64,000 nucleotides of DNA, taken from positions 124,001 to 188,000 of the forward strand of contig BOKS01000001.1 in assembly GCA_016861105.1 (NCBI GenBank). The letters are read 5' to 3'. This DNA comes from Betaproteobacteria bacterium (GTDB lineage: Bacteria > Pseudomonadota > Gammaproteobacteria > Burkholderiales > Casimicrobiaceae). This document shows positions 1 to 8,161 of this stretch, piece after piece. Positions within the stretch are counted from its first letter, which is position 1. Each line of letters begins with the position of its first letter. A program made the translations under genes and the position numbers. Below the pieces are notes generated by a model. The model worked only from the letters and a program-made list of their open reading frames with translations. It was not told the DNA's origin and made no database searches.

Positions 1-1224
1 GTGCATGTTGTTGGTCGCGATGGTCTTCGCGTCGGTGCCGAGGCGGAACGCCGCGTGGAAGTCCTGGGCGGTGGGGCCGAGCTGGCGCGGGGCCGGGTCG
101 GCCCCCTTCAGCGTGTACGAGTACATGGGCATCGCCGCGAGGCGCTCGAGGATCTCCTCGCCGTTCGCCGGCTCGAAGTTCTCCTTGCCGTCGCGGTCGC
201 TGTTGCAGATCCAGCCGACCTGTCCGGGATCGAGCCTGCAGAGGTTCGTGCCCAGCCCGGCAGCGTTGATCGCGGTGGTGAAGTTGACGCCGCCGGTGGC
301 GCGCACGCCGAACAGGTTGTCGTCGAGGAACTCGAAGACCTGCGATCTCGAGTCCGCCCAGATGAACGATCCGTCCCCGGTCGCGCGCGCGTTGTGGCCG
401 GCGGCGAAGCTGAGTTGGCCGCTCGCAACGTTGTTGAGGCCGCCAGCAACCGTGCTGAGTTGGCCACTCGCGAGGTTGTTGCCGCCACCGACCACCGTGC
501 TGAGCCCGTTGCTCGCCTCGTTGTCCGTGCCTCCGGCGACGGTGCTCCGGGCGCCACTGGCGACGTTGTTGCCGCCTCCGGCAACGGTGCTGCGGTCGCC
601 ACTTGCGCGGTTGTTCGCTCCGCCTGCAACGACGCTGTAGCTGCTGCTCGCAGTATTGCCCAGCCCCCCGGAGACCGTCGCGCCCGGGACGTCGGCCACG
701 GTCCCCGCGGCGTCGCCGGCCAGGTTGCCCTGTCCGCCCGCGACCGTCCCGAAATCGTCGGTGACCCGGTTGGGCAGGTTCGTGCTGCCCCCGCCGGAAA
801 TCGTCGCCCCGAAGACGAAAGGAGCTACCGAATTGGCCGCCTTTCCTCCGATCACGTTCGGAGTGTTCGAGCTGGGCTCGTACCGCATCACCCGGCTTCC
901 ACCGACCCGGATGTCGAGGGGCTGGAATTCGCTCGTACCCAGCACGCCGGGTCCACCGAACGCGTTGCCGCCCTGCTGGAACACCGTCTTGTCGGCCAGG
1001 CGATTGAGGAACGCCGCCATCTGGTCGCGCCGCACGAACTGTCCGGGGCAGTACTGCGTCGCGGTGCACCCCAGCGTCACGCCGCGGTTGAGCAGCCACT
1101 GGATGCCGGGGCAGAACGGATCGTCCGCCCCGACGTCGTCGAACGGCGTGCAGGTCTGGGCGCGCGCCGGGAGGGCGGCGGAGGCGACGGCGAGCGCGAG
1201 GACCATCAGCAGGTGACGGCGCAT
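1..1224 (-). CDS. SLH / YadA-head-repeat / S74 tail-domain exported protein, copy A (3' end beyond window)
   Basis: The minus-strand frame is open from an ATG at 1224 to the window edge (408 codons), so the C-terminus is missing. The start matches the two downstream paralogues. A signal peptide (MRRHLLMVLALAVA to ARAQ) is followed by an SLH-like domain at about residues 25-78 with four cysteines and the RRDQMAAFLNRL signature. About nine YadA-head-like repeats of the form GGxxNxAxG-xSTVAGG follow, at about residues 140-265. A C-terminal S74 (intramolecular chaperone) domain starts at SDRDGKEN, with the Ser and the Lys five residues on that form the self-cleavage dyad in this family, and continues to the GPTAQDFHAAF motif. 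By family knowledge such domains trimerise beta-helical fibres and then cleave off. I infer a surface or secreted trimeric fibre; the ligand is unknown. Confidence 0.8.
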   Translation of the reverse strand, partial: MRRHLLMVLALAVASAALPARAQTCTPFDDVGADDPFCPGIQWLLNRGVTLGCTATQYCPGQFVRRDQMAAFLNRLADKTVFQQGGNAFGGPGVLGTSEFQPLDIRVGGSRVMRYEPSSNTPNVIGGKAANSVAPFVFGATISGGGSTNLPNRVTDDFGTVAGGQGNLAGDAAGTVADVPGATVSGGLGNTASSSYSVVAGGANNRASGDRSTVAGGGNNVASGARSTVAGGTDNEASNGLSTVVGGGNNLASGQLSTVAGGLNNVASGQLSFAAGHNARATGDGSFIWADSRSQVFEFLDDNLFGVRATGGVNFTTAINAAGLGTNLCRLDPGQVGWICNSDRDGKENFEPANGEEILERLAAMPMYSYTLKGADPAPRQLGPTAQDFHAAFRLGTDAKTIATNNMH

Positions 1225-1292
1225 GGCGGACTCCTCTTCGTGCATCGGAACCTGCCCGGGGATATCGCGAAACGACGACCGATTCCGACACG

Positions 1293-2583
1293 TCACCGTC
1301 GCGAACGTGCGAGCTCCGCCACCTGCCGCCGCAACGCCGCGAGCTCCCGCTGCTGGGCCTGCAGCGCCTGCTCGAGGGCGGTGTTGCGCGCCTCGAGCTT
1401 CGCGTTGAGCCCCTGGATCGCTGCGAGGGCCACGCCGTCCAGGTTGAGCGTCGCGACCATGCGCCGGTCCCCACCGAGGCCGAACGCCGCGTGGAAGTCC
1501 TGTGCCGTCGGTCCGAGCATGCGCGGCGCGTCGTCGATGCCGCGGACGGTCCAGCTGTAGAGCGGCATCGACGCGAGCCGGTCGAGAACGTCGCGGCTGT
1601 CCACGGGCCGGTAGTTCTCCTTGCTCTCGCGGTCGCTGAAGCACTGCCAGCCGACCACGCCCGGTGCGAGATCGCAGTACTGCAGCGGAGCACCCGAGCC
1701 GGCCCCGATCGCCGCGACGAACCTGATGCCGCCGGTGGCCCGGACGTGGAAGCTGTTCGCCGTCGACGTGCCGAAGTCGAAGCTCCGGTGGTCGGACCAC
1801 ACGAACGCGCCGTCCGCCGTCGCCTTGGCGCGCTGGCCGGCCGCGAAGCTGAAGACCCCGCTCGCGAGGTTGTCCTGGCCGCCTGCCACGGTGCTGGCCG
1901 TGCCCGTGGCCCTGTTGATGTTGCCGCCTGCGATGCTGCTGAACGCTCCGCTCGCGAAACCGGCGTTGCCCCCGGCGATGGTGCTTCGGTCGCCCGTCGC
2001 GAAGTTGTCGAGTCCGCCGCCGACGGTCGCATGGGCGGCGTCGCTCGTCGAGCCGGCGTCGTCGCCGGCCTGGTTCCCCGATCCGCCCGCCACGGTCCCG
2101 AAGTCGTCGGTCACGTTGTTCAGGTACCCCGCGAGCTCCGGAGGGATGCCGCCCCCGCCGATCGTCGCTCCCCGTACGCCGGCGCCGACGATGTTCGCCG
2201 GACTGCCGCCGATCAGGTTCGGACTGATCGCATCCGGCTCGAAGCGCATCGCGCGGCTGCCGTGGACGTGGATCTCCAGCGCGCGATCGTCGGTGGTGCC
2301 GAGGATCGCCCCCGCCCCGAACGCGTTGCCGCCCTGCTGGAACACCGTCGTCGGCCAGGCGGTTCATGAACGCGGCCATCTGGTCGCGTCGCACGAACTG
2401 GGCGGGACAGTACTGGGCCGCCGTGCACCCCAGCGTCACGCCGCGGTTGAACAGCCACTGGATGCTGGTGCAGAACGGGTCGTTCGCGCCGACGTCGGTG
2501 AACGGCGTGCAGGTCTGGGCGCGCGCCGGCAGGACCGACGACGCGACGACGAACGCGGCGATGGCAGGCAGGATGCGGTGCAT
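1293..2583 (-). pseudogene. SLH / YadA-repeat / S74 exported protein, copy B, frameshifted
   Basis: A paralogue of both neighbours. The ATG at 2583 opens a signal peptide (MHRILPAIAAFVVA) and SLH-like domain identical in layout to the other copies. After codon 77 the frame is lost near 2346-2352. Copies A and C encode Leu-Ala-Asp-Lys-Thr-Val-Phe there, but this copy has 2 nt fewer (gacgacgg instead of gacaagacgg). The rest continues in another frame from a GTG at 2345: head repeats, an S74 domain beginning SDRESKEN, and a coiled coil of about 50 residues ending at 1293. Everything except the junction looks intact, so this is either a very recent mutation or a sequencing error. If the mutation is real, the only full-length in-frame product would start at 2345 and lack both the signal peptide and the SLH domain. 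Confidence 0.75.
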
Positions 2584-2620
2584 CGTGGGCCTCGGGAAGT
2601 GGCGCCGGAAGGGGCGCGGT

Positions 2621-3958
2621 TCAGCGGGCGGCGAGCGAAGGCGGCTGGGCGCCGAGTCGCGCGAGCAGCAGTTGGACCGCACGACGCAGGTCGGCGATCT
2701 CGCGCGCCTGGTCGGCGATGCGCAGGTCGCGCTCGGCGATCTTCGCCTCCAGCTTGGCGTCCAGGCCCTGGATGGCCGCCATGGCGACGCCGTCGGCATC
2801 CAGCGTGTCGATGCCGACCTCGGTCGCACCCAGGCCGAACGCCGCACGGAAGTCCTGCGCCATCACCCCCATGTGCCGGACCGACGGGTCCTGCGACTTC
2901 AGGTTCCACGTGGAGATCGGCAGCGCGACCAGCCGTTCGAGCACGTCGCGGGTGTCGACGGTCCGGAAGTTCTCCTTCATGCGGCGGTCGCTGAACGCGG
3001 TCCACGCCGCATTGCCGGGCTGCAGTTGCACGCCGACGTGTCCCCCCGCGCTCGTGCCGCCCGCCCACATGAAGATGCCGCCCCGCGCGCGGACGACGAA
3101 GCGGTTCACACCGTCGCAGCGGACCCGGTCGAAGCTGTTGACGAAGTCCCCCCAGACGAAGCACCCGTTGGCGTTGGCGTCCGCGAACGCGCCGGCGGCA
3201 AGGCTCGAGTTGCCGCTGGACGTGTTCCGCTGGCCGCCGGCCACGAAGCTCGCGAATCCGCTCGCGGAGTTCATCTGTCCGCCGGCGATCGCGCTCGCGG
3301 CGCCGACCGCGTTGTTGTTGTCGCCCCCGGACACGGTGCTCCCGAAATGGCCCGCCGTATTGTTGAGGCCGCCTGCGACGGTGGCGAAGGCCGCGGTCAA
3401 GGGCCCGCCCGTGAAGTCGCCGGCGACGTTGTTGTAGCCGCCGCCGACGAAGCCATACGCGTCGGTGACCGTGTTCGGCGCCTCCAGCGTGAAGTTCGGG
3501 TCGGAGTCGCCGAGCGCGACGCCGCCGCCGGCGATGGTCGCTCCGTAGACACCCGGGGTGACGCCGTTGGCAGGGTGCCCGCCGATGACGTTCGGGCTGA
3601 TCGGGTGCGGCTCGTAGCGCATCACGCGGCTGTCGTTGACGCGGATGTCGAGCGGCTGATCCTCGGACGTGCCCAGGATGCCCTCGGCTCCGAACGCATT
3701 GCCGCCCTGCTGGAACACGGTCTTGTCGGCGAGCCGGTTCATGAACGCCGCCATCTGGTCGCGGCGGACGAACTGCCCCGGGCAGAACTGGGAGGCGGTG
3801 CAGCCCTGCGTGACCCCGCGGTTGAACATCCACTGGATGTTCGCGCAAAACGGGTCGCTCGCGCCGACGTCGGTGAACGGCGTGCAGGTCTGGGCGCGTG
3901 CCGGAACGGCGGTGGCGACGGCGGCGAATGCGACGACGACGAGCAGGATGCGGCGCAT
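2621..3958 (-). CDS. SLH / YadA-head-repeat / S74 tail-domain exported protein, copy C (intact)
   Basis: 445 residues from an ATG at 3958, the only complete member of the three-gene array. A signal peptide (1-23) precedes an SLH-like domain (about 25-78; Cys25, Cys38, Cys53 and Cys59). YadA-head-like left-handed beta-roll repeats run from about 140 to 265 (for example VAGGLNNTAG and VSGGDNNNAVG). An S74 endosialidase-type chaperone domain (about 320-400) follows, with Ser323 and Lys328 in the SDRRMKEN motif, and then an alanine/arginine-rich coiled coil at 400-435. In phage tail spikes and some bacterial fibres the S74 domain guides trimerisation and then cleaves itself before the serine. The combination with a cysteine-containing SLH-like module is unusual to me. 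A longer frame upstream has no support, because the signal peptide starts at this ATG. Confidence 0.85.
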   Translation of the reverse strand: MRRILLVVVAFAAVATAVPARAQTCTPFTDVGASDPFCANIQWMFNRGVTQGCTASQFCPGQFVRRDQMAAFMNRLADKTVFQQGGNAFGAEGILGTSEDQPLDIRVNDSRVMRYEPHPISPNVIGGHPANGVTPGVYGATIAGGGVALGDSDPNFTLEAPNTVTDAYGFVGGGYNNVAGDFTGGPLTAAFATVAGGLNNTAGHFGSTVSGGDNNNAVGAASAIAGGQMNSASGFASFVAGGQRNTSSGNSSLAAGAFADANANGCFVWGDFVNSFDRVRCDGVNRFVVRARGGIFMWAGGTSAGGHVGVQLQPGNAAWTAFSDRRMKENFRTVDTRDVLERLVALPISTWNLKSQDPSVRHMGVMAQDFRAAFGLGATEVGIDTLDADGVAMAAIQGLDAKLEAKIAERDLRIADQAREIADLRRAVQLLLARLGAQPPSLAAR

Positions 3959-4080
3959 GGCGACTCCCCTTCGTGAGGTGGGACCTGCCCGGGGAGATCG
4001 TGAAACGGCTGCGGAAGCCGACAGGCCGGGGGCGCGGGTTGCGCACCGGGCCCTGCGCCGACGCGACGGGTGCCGCAAGC

Positions 4081-4090
4081 GGGGGGGGGG
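4081..4090. repeat. Homopolymer run of ten G
   Basis: Ten consecutive G residues lie in the 146-bp gap between copy C and the next gene. No reading frame crosses it, so it is not a coding phase-variation tract. It could alter spacing in a promoter, but no promoter is recognisable around it. Confidence 0.6.
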
Positions 4091-4104
4091 CCGCGCCCCG
4101 TGGC

Positions 4105-4485
4105 CTAGGGCGAGCGCGGGAGCGTCCCGGCGATGCGCAGCACGTTGGCCGCGAACAGGACGAGGCCGACGATCACGGTGACCGCTCCGGCGACGAGCAT
4201 CGGCTCGGCCTGGGGGCTGCCCGTCAGGTAGGCGGCGAGTCCCACCATGAACGCCGGCAGGCCGAGGTTGTGCAGCCAGAAGTGCAGGCGGGCGAGCCGC
4301 GTCGCGGACGCGGCGGGGTACAGGTGGTACACCAGCCCGGCCAGCGCCAGCGACGCCCAGCCGAGGAGCAGCAGGTGCGCGTGGACCGGCGTCAGTGCGA
4401 ACTGCTGCGTGATGCCCATGACCAGCCCGAGCACCGCGCCGATCACGAGGTAGACGACGGCGATCTTGAGGAAGTTGAGGCTCAT
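4105..4485 (-). CDS. Short heme-copper-oxidase-subunit-I-like membrane protein
   Basis: 126 residues from an ATG at 4485, preceded by GGGAGCC. Four hydrophobic helices are visible: about 5-25, 33-55, 67-88 and 95-118. The second carries VHAHLLLLGW and a later one LHFWLHNLG, which resemble helices of the CcoN/NorB catalytic subunit but cover only a small part of one. Small stand-alone proteins of this type occur in many proteobacteria and are annotated as cytochrome c oxidase subunit I-like. Function is not established. The paired histidines suggest heme or metal contact (inference). The start was chosen because upstream in-frame residues are arginine-rich shadow sequence. Confidence 0.6.
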   Translation of the reverse strand: MSLNFLKIAVVYLVIGAVLGLVMGITQQFALTPVHAHLLLLGWASLALAGLVYHLYPAASATRLARLHFWLHNLGLPAFMVGLAAYLTGSPQAEPMLVAGAVTVIVGLVLFAANVLRIAGTLPRSP

Positions 4486-4858
4486 GCGCAGGCTCCCGCG
4501 GAGGTGACGAGCGCCCGGTCGCCGTCCGCGCGGCCTTGCGGACGACACGCAGGCCTTCCGATTCGCACGCCGGCCGCACGGCCCGCTGCCGACCGCTGCG
4601 ATCGCGTGCATTGTGCGGCCGCTGGGACCGCCCGTGCAACGCATGCCGCTGCCGGCGCGCGACGCGAGCCCCCGTCGCGCCGGTTCGCGGACCTCGTCGG
4701 CGAAGCGATCGCTGGTTGCGGTGCAGCGCGGGCGGAGGTGCCGGCAGCAGCCGGAGGCGCGGCGCGCCGGGCCGGACGTGCAGCCGAGGCGGCGGCGCCC
4801 CGCGCCGCAGGGGCGGTGGCGGGGGGTGGGCGCCTGCGCGCGCCTTGCGGCCGGCGCA
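4486..4858. other. Intergenic stretch, no gene recognised
   Basis: This 373-bp, very GC-rich gap lies between the GFA-family gene and the small membrane protein. Frames that cross it are arginine/proline-rich and lack homology, a ribosome binding site or any membrane pattern. I see no terminator with a T-tract and no clear promoter. Confidence 0.5.
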
Positions 4859-5260
4859 TCAGAGATGGCCGGTGAACTCGGGCGGACTCTGCCAGCGATC
4901 GTGAAGTCCGTCGACGTAAGTCACCGGGATGGACGCGAGTTCCCGCTCCGGGATCCCTTCCAGGCAGCCGACGTTGACGCCGACCATCCGCCCGATCGGC
5001 GTGTCGGCGCCGATGCCGAACGCCCGCACGCCGCAGGCCGAGCAGAAGTAGTGCTCGTTCCTGCGCGCGTTGAACAGGTACTTCGTGAGGCGCTCCTCGC
5101 CGTCCAGCAGGCGGAAGCCGTCCTCCCGGGCCACGGCCGCCCAGAAGCGCGTGCGCCGGCAGATCGAGCAGTTGCAGCGGTACGTCGGCTGCTCGAGGTC
5201 GAGGTCGGCCTCGAAGCGGACGGCGCCGCAATGGCAGCTTCCGCGATAGATCTTCCGCAT
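4859..5260 (-). CDS. GFA-family (glutathione-dependent formaldehyde-activating enzyme-like) zinc protein
   Basis: 133 residues from an ATG at 5260 with a strong Shine-Dalgarno GGAAGGAG at 5271-5278. The GFA/Mss4-like fold is shown by Cys9-x-Cys11 (GSCHCG), Cys29-x-Cys31-xx-Cys34 (RCNCSIC) and Cys73-xx-Cys76 (FCSACG), which bind two zinc ions in characterised members. The family includes GSH:formaldehyde adduct-forming enzymes, but most members have no proven substrate. The gene lies 27 bp after the last permease of the purine-type operon and may be its final gene. Confidence is high for the family and low for any reaction. Confidence 0.85.
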   Translation of the reverse strand: MRKIYRGSCHCGAVRFEADLDLEQPTYRCNCSICRRTRFWAAVAREDGFRLLDGEERLTKYLFNARRNEHYFCSACGVRAFGIGADTPIGRMVGVNVGCLEGIPERELASIPVTYVDGLHDRWQSPPEFTGHL

Positions 5261-5287
5261 GGCGATGGTCTCCTTCCGGCGGACGCC

Positions 5288-6208
5288 TCAGGCCGCTGCG
5301 TGGAACGGCTTGCCGAGCGACGCCGGCGCGTTGAGGCGGATCGTGGCCGCGTCGCGGGAGATGATCGCGAGCACGGCGATCGTCGCGAGATAGGGCAGCA
5401 TCGACAGGAACTGCGACGGCACGTCGAGCCCGAGCGCCTGCGCCTGGAACTGCGCGAGCGTGACGCCGCCGAACAGGTACGCGCCGGCGAGCACGCGCCA
5501 CGGCTTCCACGTCGCGAACACGACGAGCGCGAGCGCGATCCAGCCGCGCCCGGCGGTCATGCCCTCGACCCACAGCGGCGTGTAGGCGACCGCGAGATAG
5601 GCGCCGGCGAGGCCGGCGCACGCGCCGCCGAACAGCACCGCGAGGTAGCGGATCGCGAGCACGGGGTAGCCGATCGCGTGCGCCGACTGCGGCGACTCGC
5701 CCACCGCGCGCAGCACCAGCCCGGCGCGCGTCCGGTAGAGGAACCACTGCACCAGCGCGAACAGCGCGAGCGAGAGGTAGACGAGCGGATTGTGGGCGAA
5801 CAGCAGCGTGCCGACGAGCGTCAGATCCGAGAGGCCCGAGATGGCGACCGGCGGGATGCCTTCGATCACCACGGCGACGTACTCCAGGCCGACGAACGCG
5901 GAGAGGCCGATGCCGAACAGCGACAGCGCGAGACCGGTCGCCACCTGGTTGGACAGCAGCGTGAGCGCGAGCACCGCGAAGACCGCCGACAGCGCCGCGC
6001 CCGCGGCCATCCCGGCGAGGACGCCCAGCCACGGGTTCTGCGTGGTCGCGGCCACCGCGAACGCGGCGACCGCGCCGACGAGCATCATGCCTTCGACGCC
6101 GAGGTTCAGCACGCCGGACTTCTCGGTGACGAGTTCGCCGAGTGCGGCGTACACCAGCGGCGTTCCGGCCGCGAGCGTCAGGGCGACGAGCTGCGCGAGC
6201 TGGTCCAC
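5288..6208 (-). CDS. Nucleoside-type ABC transporter permease 2 (BmpA-associated, YufQ/NupQ-like)
   Basis: 306 residues from a GTG at 6208. It begins with the conserved ALGELVTEKSGVLNLGVEGMM segment of the BPD_transp_2 family, then runs through about eight to nine membrane helices. This permease type works with a double-domain ATPase and, normally, a BMP lipoprotein to import purine nucleosides or related compounds. It sits 1 bp after permease 1. The context (ATPase, permease 1 and xanthine dehydrogenase genes upstream) points to purine-derived substrates; the exact ligand is not visible. No BMP binding protein gene is in this cluster. Confidence 0.88.
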   Translation of the reverse strand: MDQLAQLVALTLAAGTPLVYAALGELVTEKSGVLNLGVEGMMLVGAVAAFAVAATTQNPWLGVLAGMAAGAALSAVFAVLALTLLSNQVATGLALSLFGIGLSAFVGLEYVAVVIEGIPPVAISGLSDLTLVGTLLFAHNPLVYLSLALFALVQWFLYRTRAGLVLRAVGESPQSAHAIGYPVLAIRYLAVLFGGACAGLAGAYLAVAYTPLWVEGMTAGRGWIALALVVFATWKPWRVLAGAYLFGGVTLAQFQAQALGLDVPSQFLSMLPYLATIAVLAIISRDAATIRLNAPASLGKPFHAAA

Positions 6209-6209
6209 G

Positions 6210-7304
6210 TCAGGCGGCCCTGGCGACCGGTGCGGGCGAGCCCGCCGGCCGCGCGACGCGCAGCCGGTAGTGGACGAGCACGTCGGCCGCGAGCAGGAAG
6301 AACAGCAGCGTGCCCTGGAACAGCCCGGTGACCGCCGACGGCAGCGCGAGGTTGAGCTGCGCCGATTCGCCGCCCAGATAGAGGAGCGACATGAGCAGGC
6401 TCGCGAGCACGATGCCGAGCGGGTGCAGGCGCCCGACGAACGCCACGATGATCGCCGCGAAGCCGTAGCCGGGCGACAGCGACGGCAGCAGCTGGCCGAC
6501 GGGCCCCGCCGCTTCCTGCACGCCCGCGATGCCGGCGCACGCCCCGCCGCCGAGCAGTCCGAGCCACACGGTGCGGCGCGACGAGATGCCGGCGTAGTTC
6601 GCCGCCGCCGGCGCGAGGCCGGCGACGCGCATCTGGAAGCCGGCGAGGCTCTTCTGCATGAAGAGGTAGCCGAGGGCGACCACGCCCAGCGCCACGAGCA
6701 GGCCGCCGTTCAGGCGCGTCCCCTCGAGCAGCGGCGCGTAGGTCGCCGCGGCGTGGAACAGCTTCGACTGCGGGAAGTTGAAGCCCTCGGGATCGCGCCA
6801 AGGGCCGTGCACGAGCCACGACAGGAGGTGCGTGGCGACGTACACCAGCATCAGCGACACGAGGATCTCGTTCGCGTTGAACCGCGTTCGCAGGAACGCG
6901 GGAATCGCTGCCCAAGCCATGCCGCCCAGCGCGCCCGCCGCGATCATGGCCGGCAGCAGCAGCGGCGAGTCCGCGTCGTGGAAGGCGAGCGCGAGGCCGC
7001 CGCCGGCGATCGCCCCGACCAGCAGCTGCCCCTCGGCGCCGATGTTCCAGACGTTCGCCCGATAGCCGGCGGCGAGGCCCGTGGCGATGAGCATCAGCGG
7101 GCTCGCCTTCAGCAGCAGCTCGGAGACGCCGTACAGGTCCGCGACGGGCTTCAGGAAGAACGCGCGGAACGCCTGCACGGGATCCTTGCCGAGGGCCGAG
7201 AACAGCACGAACCCGACGACCAGCGTCGCCGCGGCCGCGATCAGCGGCGCGAGCCAGCCGGCGACGCGCGACGGCTCGGGGCGGGCTTCGAGGCGCAGCC
7301 TCAT
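6210..7304 (-). CDS. Nucleoside-type ABC transporter permease 1 (YufP/NupP-like)
   Basis: 364 residues from an ATG at 7304, whose first bases overlap the stop of the upstream hydrolase gene (ATGA). It is a BPD_transp_2 family membrane protein with a characteristic early segment (YRANVWNIGAEGQLLVGA) and about ten hydrophobic helices. It pairs with the next gene to form the membrane channel of a nucleoside or simple-sugar ABC importer. An in-frame extension upstream to 7565 is arginine-rich and overlaps the hydrolase, so I rejected it. A substrate of purine type is inferred from the neighbouring xdh genes. Confidence 0.88.
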   Translation of the reverse strand: MRLRLEARPEPSRVAGWLAPLIAAAATLVVGFVLFSALGKDPVQAFRAFFLKPVADLYGVSELLLKASPLMLIATGLAAGYRANVWNIGAEGQLLVGAIAGGGLALAFHDADSPLLLPAMIAAGALGGMAWAAIPAFLRTRFNANEILVSLMLVYVATHLLSWLVHGPWRDPEGFNFPQSKLFHAAATYAPLLEGTRLNGGLLVALGVVALGYLFMQKSLAGFQMRVAGLAPAAANYAGISSRRTVWLGLLGGGACAGIAGVQEAAGPVGQLLPSLSPGYGFAAIIVAFVGRLHPLGIVLASLLMSLLYLGGESAQLNLALPSAVTGLFQGTLLFFLLAADVLVHYRLRVARPAGSPAPVARAA

Positions 7305-8161
7305 CCGGGAAGCCCCGCCAGCCACTGCACGACGTGCGGCACCGCGGCCGTCGGCACGCCGGCGTGGTTCGCGTCGACGATCAGGCGCCGACGCTGCACG
7401 CCGGTCGCGAGCCGCTCCCAGACGTAGTCGTGGTACGCGAGCCGCGCGCGCGCGAACGCGCCGTGCATCGGGTCGTCGCGGCCGAAGACGAGCAGGACGG
7501 ACGTGCCGGGCCGGATGCGCGCGGCATTGCGATCCACGCGGCCGGCGCCGGCGGGGTCGTGCCACGAGAGGTAGTTGGCGGGCGTCGTCGCGAACTCGCG
7601 GACGATGAAGCAGCAGTTGATGCCCGTGAACGGAGCCGGCTCGTCGCCGCGGCCCGCCGCGATCAGCGCTCGCGCCCGGGCGAGCTCGACGGGCGCCACG
7701 TCGGGGAAGAGCCGGGCGTGCAGCTCGACGTGCATGCCCGGGGCGAGGGCGACGATGGCATCGACGTCACGCTGCCCCCCGTAGGCGATGGCCATCGTCG
7801 CCCCCATGCTGTGGCCGGCGACGACGATCCTGCGCGCGCCGGCGGCGCGCAACCGCCCGACCAGCGTGTCGATCTCGCGCATCGCCCCCTCCCGCGACAC
7901 GTCGAGCAGGCGGCGGGGTCCCCACGGCATCTCTTCCTCGGCGACGACGTACCCTGCTTCGCGCAGCGTCTTCGACAGCAGCCAGTTCGCGGCGAACGGA
8001 TTCTGGCGTCCCGCCTCGTCCTGCAGGCCCCATCCGTGCAGCAGCACGATGCCGGTGTCGCGCGGCTGAATCGCCTCTGCAGGCGGCGGCGCCATCGCGA
8101 GCGCCAGCGCCGTGCACATCGCCACGCTCGCCAAAGCGGCCCGGGTGCGCGCGCGCCTCAC
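7301..8161 (-). CDS. Exported alpha/beta hydrolase embedded in the ABC/xdh operon
   Basis: 286 residues from a GTG at 8161 that overlaps the ATPase stop (GTGA). Its own stop overlaps permease 1 (ATGA), so it is translationally locked into the operon. Residues 1-30 form a signal peptide (MRRARTR, hydrophobic core, PPAEA). The alpha/beta hydrolase core shows an HGWG oxyanion segment, nucleophile Ser118 in GHSMG, Asp229/230 in FGRDDP and His266 in DANHAG. The protein should act in the periplasm or at the membrane. The substrate is unknown; an esterase or amidase that trims a transported ligand before uptake is an inference from position only. It occupies a place where such operons would be expected to carry transport genes. 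Confidence 0.8.
   Translation of the reverse strand: MRRARTRAALASVAMCTALALAMAPPPAEAIQPRDTGIVLLHGWGLQDEAGRQNPFAANWLLSKTLREAGYVVAEEEMPWGPRRLLDVSREGAMREIDTLVGRLRAAGARRIVVAGHSMGATMAIAYGGQRDVDAIVALAPGMHVELHARLFPDVAPVELARARALIAAGRGDEPAPFTGINCCFIVREFATTPANYLSWHDPAGAGRVDRNAARIRPGTSVLLVFGRDDPMHGAFARARLAYHDYVWERLATGVQRRRLIVDANHAGVPTAAVPHVVQWLAGLPG

Noticed and set aside
420..640. Short periodic DNA similarity that could suggest a tandem repeat or CRISPR-like array
   Set aside because: The periodicity follows the protein-level YadA-head repeats; units vary in sequence and no constant direct repeat with spacers exists.
1..1560. A 519-codon plus-strand frame at the window start
   Set aside because: The minus strand encodes a full set of recognisable domains over the same stretch.
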